A stretch of DNA of 64,000 nucleotides from Capniomyces stellatus (taxonomy: Eukaryota > Kickxellomycota > Harpellomycetes > Harpellales > Legeriomycetaceae). Of this stretch, positions 59,400 through 64,000 are shown one piece after another (the stretch's first letter is position 1; each line of letters begins with the position of its first letter). The notes below the pieces were generated by a model that worked only from the letters and a program-made list of their open reading frames with translations, did not search any database and had not been told where the DNA came from. The stretch is from positions 237,439-301,438 of the forward strand of contig LUVW01000004.1 in assembly GCA_001661515.1 (NCBI GenBank). The letters run 5' to 3'. The position numbers and the translations under genes were made by a program.

Positions 59400-59600
59400 T
59401 CTTCGATGTATTTTACAGTATGTTTATTGAGCTTAATTTTTCAAGAAATAATTAAATAATATGTATCTCATGAACTAAAACATCAGCTTGTTTCAAAATA
59501 AAACGTTCAATTTTCAAGCTATTTCAAAACCACAAACTTCCAAAAAAAAACCAAGTGTTTGTTGCTACAACTAACTATTGATCCAACACTGATTTTTAAA

Positions 59601-59664
59601 ATGGCAAAACGTGGTTTAGTAACATTGGTGTTAATATTTGCGTTTGTTTTTGCCTATGCGTGGG
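59601..59664 (+). other. Candidate first exon with a signal peptide
   Basis: An ATG opens MAKRGLVTLVLIFAFVFAYA, a near-perfect secretion signal (basic start, hydrophobic core), followed by a GTGAGG donor at 59665. Read through, the frame stops at 59750 after 49 codons. No second exon could be identified. Confidence 0.25.
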
Positions 59665-60221
59665 GTGAGGGGGGGGTGGGAATTTTGGAAAATAGTTGTT
59701 GGTTGCAACCATTCGGTGCTTATCACACACAAATAGCGAATATGATATAGTTGGTTTGTTTATTTTGTTTTTTTTTAAAAAATAAAAAAGTTGGTTCGTC
59801 TAAATTAATCCCGTTTTGACTCGTTTTTGGTTAAGGCCAACAGAATTAATTCACATCATCTCAAGCAGTGCATTTAACTACAATAACGCCGAATTGTACT
59901 GAATAACTGTAAACAACTATTAGGCCCAGATTAAAAATATATACCCTTTAGACGAATTGGATTTCAAATCAATCAAGGCGTAACAAAGTGCTTTACAGAA
60001 CTAGCAAGATTTGACGTATCAATATCCTTCAACAAGAAGCATGATAAACCAGGCTCTCATTATTGCTGGGCCTGCTGGCTTTGCGTCTATGCAATTATGA
60101 TGTTGCTTTTTAATGCTAACAAACACATTATACGTTTTAACAAGAAGCGGTGAAAGTGATCTAGCACCATCTTAATTATAACAAATCTGTGTAAATTTAG
60201 CAATCAAAAAAAAACGTACGT

Positions 60222-60269
60222 GAATAGCCGTATTTTAGGCTCTTGCCCCACTTTGATTTACGGCTATTC
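60222..60269. repeat. Inverted repeat, 11-bp arms
   Basis: GAATAGCCGTA (60222-60232) and TACGGCTATTC (60259-60269) are perfect complements with a 26-base loop. A further AATAGCCGTAA lies near 60365-60375. Confidence 0.85.
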
Positions 60270-61219
60270 TGTAATTCGTTGGGCTTGGGCGTTATAATTT
60301 ACATCTAGATCATACAATTCGTGCTGACTTGGAAAACACATCAACAATATCAGTGTGAAATACAATAGCCGTAATTATGTTACATAAAGCCAGATTGTGC
60401 TTTACTGTTGGTTTGATTTTACTTGTTTTAACAATGCGGTTGTTTGTGTATGGTTTTCTGTCTTTGCTTTGGCTTCAGGTATTCTGTTTCTTTTATTGAA
60501 ATAATGTTCCTTTTTGCAGCTGTTTTTACTTCATTCTAATGTCAACTTTTAGACTTGAACCTAGCTAAAAAAAATAAAGGCTTTTTCTTGACAGTTTCAC
60601 GATTTACCACCAACCTGTTGAGGTATATTTTTGGTCACTCTGTTCGGATAAAAGCCACTAAATAAAACCTTTATAACACTAAGGTGCAGTAAAGAAGCTA
60701 TATTTACAATAGCAAAAAAAGACACCAGATTTTATGGCATGGTTTAAGAACGTGATATATTGATATCGATGCTGCTAAAGTTTCGTTAAAATTGCCGCTT
60801 TTTGAGCAATCAAGTAGTGTATATGATGCTAGATTATACTGGTGTTACGTTCTCGGAATCTAAACTTATCCCAAGTTATAATAATGTTTTTTTTTTAATT
60901 CAATAAAAAATGAAGAAAACATTTTGTTAATTTACAAACTATTATTGGCCATACCAAAAACAATTCAATCAAACTCAGAAAAAAATAAAAATGTGATGCT
61001 AACCTTTCAGTCAATGAATAGAACATTTCAAAAAAGAAATTTCAATTCAGTAAAAAAAAAATGTATTTTTTTTTATAATCCAATAAAAGGGTAAAGATGT
61101 TGTTGATTCGGCAAAGTAATACAGCCAAGCCTAATATAAACAAGTTTAAACCACAAAGCAAGAGAAGGAAAGGTGATAAAGGAGGGAAGTAAGAGAGCAA
61201 GAAATGAAGAAAAAAGGAG

Positions 61220-61335
61220 AAAAGATGAAAGGATAAGAATAGTGTGAAAGGATAAGAGAAGGGTTAAAGGATAAGAGAAGGGTGAAAAGATAAGAGAAGG
61301 TTGAAAGGATAAGAGAAAGGCGAAAGGGTGAAATG
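61220..61335. repeat. Purine-rich minisatellite, 19-20 bp unit
   Basis: Units of the form GAAAGGATAAGAGAAGGGT recur about five times with small changes, all purine-rich on the + strand. Confidence 0.9.
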
Positions 61336-64000
61336 ATAAAAGTATATGGTAATATTTTTTTTGGCTCGAGTAATTTCCACTTTTAAACACGTTTTTACTC
61401 GGGACAATGATCTAATTCCCGAAAGTTGATTGTAACTTCCCCTCTTTTGTCCAAACTAGGCAATCCTTTGATTTTGCCCAATAAACCTATTCTTAATTAG
61501 CTTTACAAGTTCGCTTTATATCGCTATCATTACCGATAATGGTTCATTTTTTAAATAGCGGGCAAATATAGTAATTCAAAAGCAGCCCGCTTATAGAAGG
61601 TAAGATTTGATAGATTATTGTTAGAAATCTATTATGTTGTATGGCCACTAACCGAATTAGTAGTGACCATAATAATTGCTGTAAAATACAAACAACCTTT
61701 TGACTGTTTGTAATTATGCATCCAATTGCCAGAAATTACAATAGCAAGAAGGCTTGGAATACTTGTTCTTATTTTGGACAAATATTATGTAATGATGCGA
61801 AGCAATAAACCGCATATTACCTACATCCTGAAAGCTATTCTGATTACGGTATAGTAGATGGATGGAAATGGTACGTATGTTCTATATCATCTAATTGTTT
61901 ACAGAACAGGCGTGGAGTATAAAAAATACACAGCAAAATGTCAAAACAAGAACCAATTATATGCTAATTTCAATCTAATAGGATGGTAACTTCGCTATTA
62001 TGTGCTGTGATATAAATAAGATATAGATCCCCTAATGGTATATCACTGCGGTAACCTAAATGTCTATGGCGTGCACTGTATCTCATCTAGTTTTAAACCA
62101 TAACGTTTAAAACAAAATAACTAAGCTAGCCACTGAAATAGCTTTTGCTAGGACAGTTTTGGCTGTGAGAAAATACTGTACTCAATAGGCCAGTCGGAAC
62201 TGTACTGTAACCTTGGCGATATACACGGGATCCTGATAAAATGGTTTGTTTGTGTATGTCAATCCCCAAAATCAGTATTATATTCAAGTTCGCAATACGA
62301 AGCTGAGTGGATCAGTTTCTTATAAGATAATCCGTTCGTTTAAAAGAAAAAATTCTTGTTGTTTATACGAGATACTTACTTTGTATTCACCAAATAGCCA
62401 CAAATTGACTGACTGTTGTTTAATTTTGTCAACAGCTAACCCGTCATAGCAATAGCAGCTGTGTATAAACAAGCTATATGGTGCGTTGAATCGTGGGTAT
62501 CGGTTTTCAAACCGCTATTATTAGCTATTTGCCCCCATTTGAAGTCTCTCGGATGACATCAACAGTAAAAAAAACAGTTAACAACGCTAGAAAATCGACT
62601 TTATACAGCCATTGCCTATTTTCTGTAAAGTGTACACAAAAGGTTTCGTTCCATATGCTCTTGAATTTAGAGCTTACAAAACCAACGTTGTGTTTCTTGA
62701 ACATTACACTTATTTGAAATCCACAATCTTGCGGCTGGATAAACCCACATTACACAATTAATCAAAGCGTAGATATAAAGCAAAATAAAAAATGCCTAAA
62801 AGCGCTGGTGTATTTGCTTTTTTTTAAAAGCATTTGCAATTAGTGCGTTCTTAAATGTCAAAATGTTTCTAGTTTAAGTGCCGTACAACATACAATTCTT
62901 AACTATTAAATTGGTGTAACAAGCGTTGGCTTTTTTTTGTTTTCAAGCAAAAACAAGCAAGTATTACACGAACAGCAAAGTTATTATCAAATAATCCATC
63001 TCTAGAAAATGTGACCAAAACTATTTCAAACTTGCTGTTTTAGGCTTTCAAAACGCGTATTGACGATACATGCGGATTGTTGTACGTTTTTACATACCAA
63101 ACATAGTGCTATATATTATGTGTATGTTGAATTCTACTTTGGCCTTATCAGGCTGATTATAGATACAGCAGGACACTACAAGTAACTAGCGAACCAATGT
63201 GCCATTAACAATACCATTTTTGTGTTGGTATATAACAGTATTGCAGCTCTTTGAATGTGTTGGTCGACCCAATTGACTTGTCGGATGTTAAAAAGATAAA
63301 GAATGTGTGAATCAAACACCAATCCCCGGGATCTTAACTATTTTCTAATAAATTTGGTTTATTATCGTTCTAGAATTGTTACTCTATTTGAATTTGCCTA
63401 AATGGGTATATTTGCGACTAATATTGTTTGCTAATTAAAAGCTAAGAACTAATAAATAAATCAAATTCACGAACTAACGACTAATTTTTATTACATATGT
63501 TTTAATTACTAGTACATCAATTTATTTCCGGGTTTGTTTAAATCCATTTTAAAAATAAAATAAACCAAAATCAAACCAAAATCAACCTCTGAACCTTATT
63601 CAAAGTCAAACTTAAAATCAAAATCAAGCTAAAAATTTCAATAATAAAAAATAGAGCTAAAAGTTTCAATAGAGAAATCAGAATAAAAGAAAATTTAAAA
63701 CCCCAACTAAATGAAACCATCTCAGCCTGATGAATTCAAGTAGTGCCGTTTTGCTTAATCAAACTGGTGGAAACTTTGTCTCGCAACATTTTTTTTCTTC
63801 AATTGCGTTTAATTAGGTTTAGATAGGTTTAATTAAACAAGTTACCAATAATTAAAGAGTGTACAATTTTAAGGCAATTTAAATGCCAATTTACGCTAAT
63901 CCGCCAACTTTAAAAATCAAGGCTAAATACTGTGATTTAAATGGGAGTTATAACAAACAGTGTTTTTACTCTTTCATGCTGCATTTCGCTTTAGTCCAGC

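Larger units (their letters stand above)
57191..64000. other. Gene-poor AT-rich region, 6.8 kb
   Basis: No confident gene on either strand. The first 250 bases are the T-rich 3' flank of POB3. Beyond that are AT-rich unique sequence, TnAn blocks (59160-59180, 59768-59782, 62818-62829), an inverted repeat at 60222-60269, a purine-rich minisatellite at 61220-61335, a possible LINE relic and one signal-peptide-like frame, listed separately. Confidence 0.55.

Noticed and set aside
61073..61390. 105-codon minus-strand frame rich in Phe, Leu and Ser
   Set aside because: It is a read-through of the purine-rich minisatellite and has no other support.

Overview
The window reads as a piece of an AT-rich nuclear genome from a fungus, most likely an early-diverging lineage. 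The fungal signs are an MFE-2 with two dehydrogenase units, a Zn2Cys6 regulator, a CSC1-type channel ending in a fungal PHM7-like tail, a Pob3-type FACT subunit without an HMG box, and a Kog1 and a Neo1 homolog. A Kickxellomycotina or other Zoopagomycota relative is my guess. I could not test it.

Genes on the + strand are: a partial SR splicing factor (790-1804), a Faf1/C1orf131-like ribosome assembly factor (2246-3664), a giant CSC1/OSCA channel (14139-19872), CDC123 (24151-26104), a Prs1/PRPSAP-like PRPP synthetase homolog (34251-35673), COP9 subunit CSN2 (38191-40925), the TORC1 subunit Kog1/Raptor (41632-46668) and the FACT subunit Pob3 (54540-57190). Genes on the - strand are: a SANT-domain protein (4389-5518), peroxisomal MFE-2 (6102-9118), a small TMEM14-like protein (11678-12099), Rsm22 (20233-23475), a Zn2Cys6 transcription factor (26225-30175), mitochondrial S16 (36331-36705), a Neo1-like flippase (46835-51545) and Mri1 (52217-53591). 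Gene-poor AT-rich stretches lie at 9.1-11.7, 12.1-14.1, 30.2-34.2 and 57.2-64 kb. There is no operon-like grouping. Several functions relate loosely: mitochondrial ribosome (Rsm22, S16), translation and growth control (Cdc123, Kog1, Faf1), and membrane biology (flippase, CSC1).

The reading frames were joined by hand across about 51 introns. Every joined gene gave an uninterrupted frame, and the resulting lengths match known families (for example CSN2 444 aa, Rsm22 628 aa, Pob3 546 aa). Reconciling phases exposed three GC-AG introns, all with the donor GCAAGT, and one 10-base microexon. Other notable points are a CSC1 protein of about 1825 residues, hexanucleotide expansions coding alternating dipeptides, a PRPP synthetase homolog with a degenerate active-site loop, and long intronless G-rich coding blocks. 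No tRNA, rRNA, CRISPR or intact mobile element was recognised. Only weak coding relics were found in the gene-poor parts.
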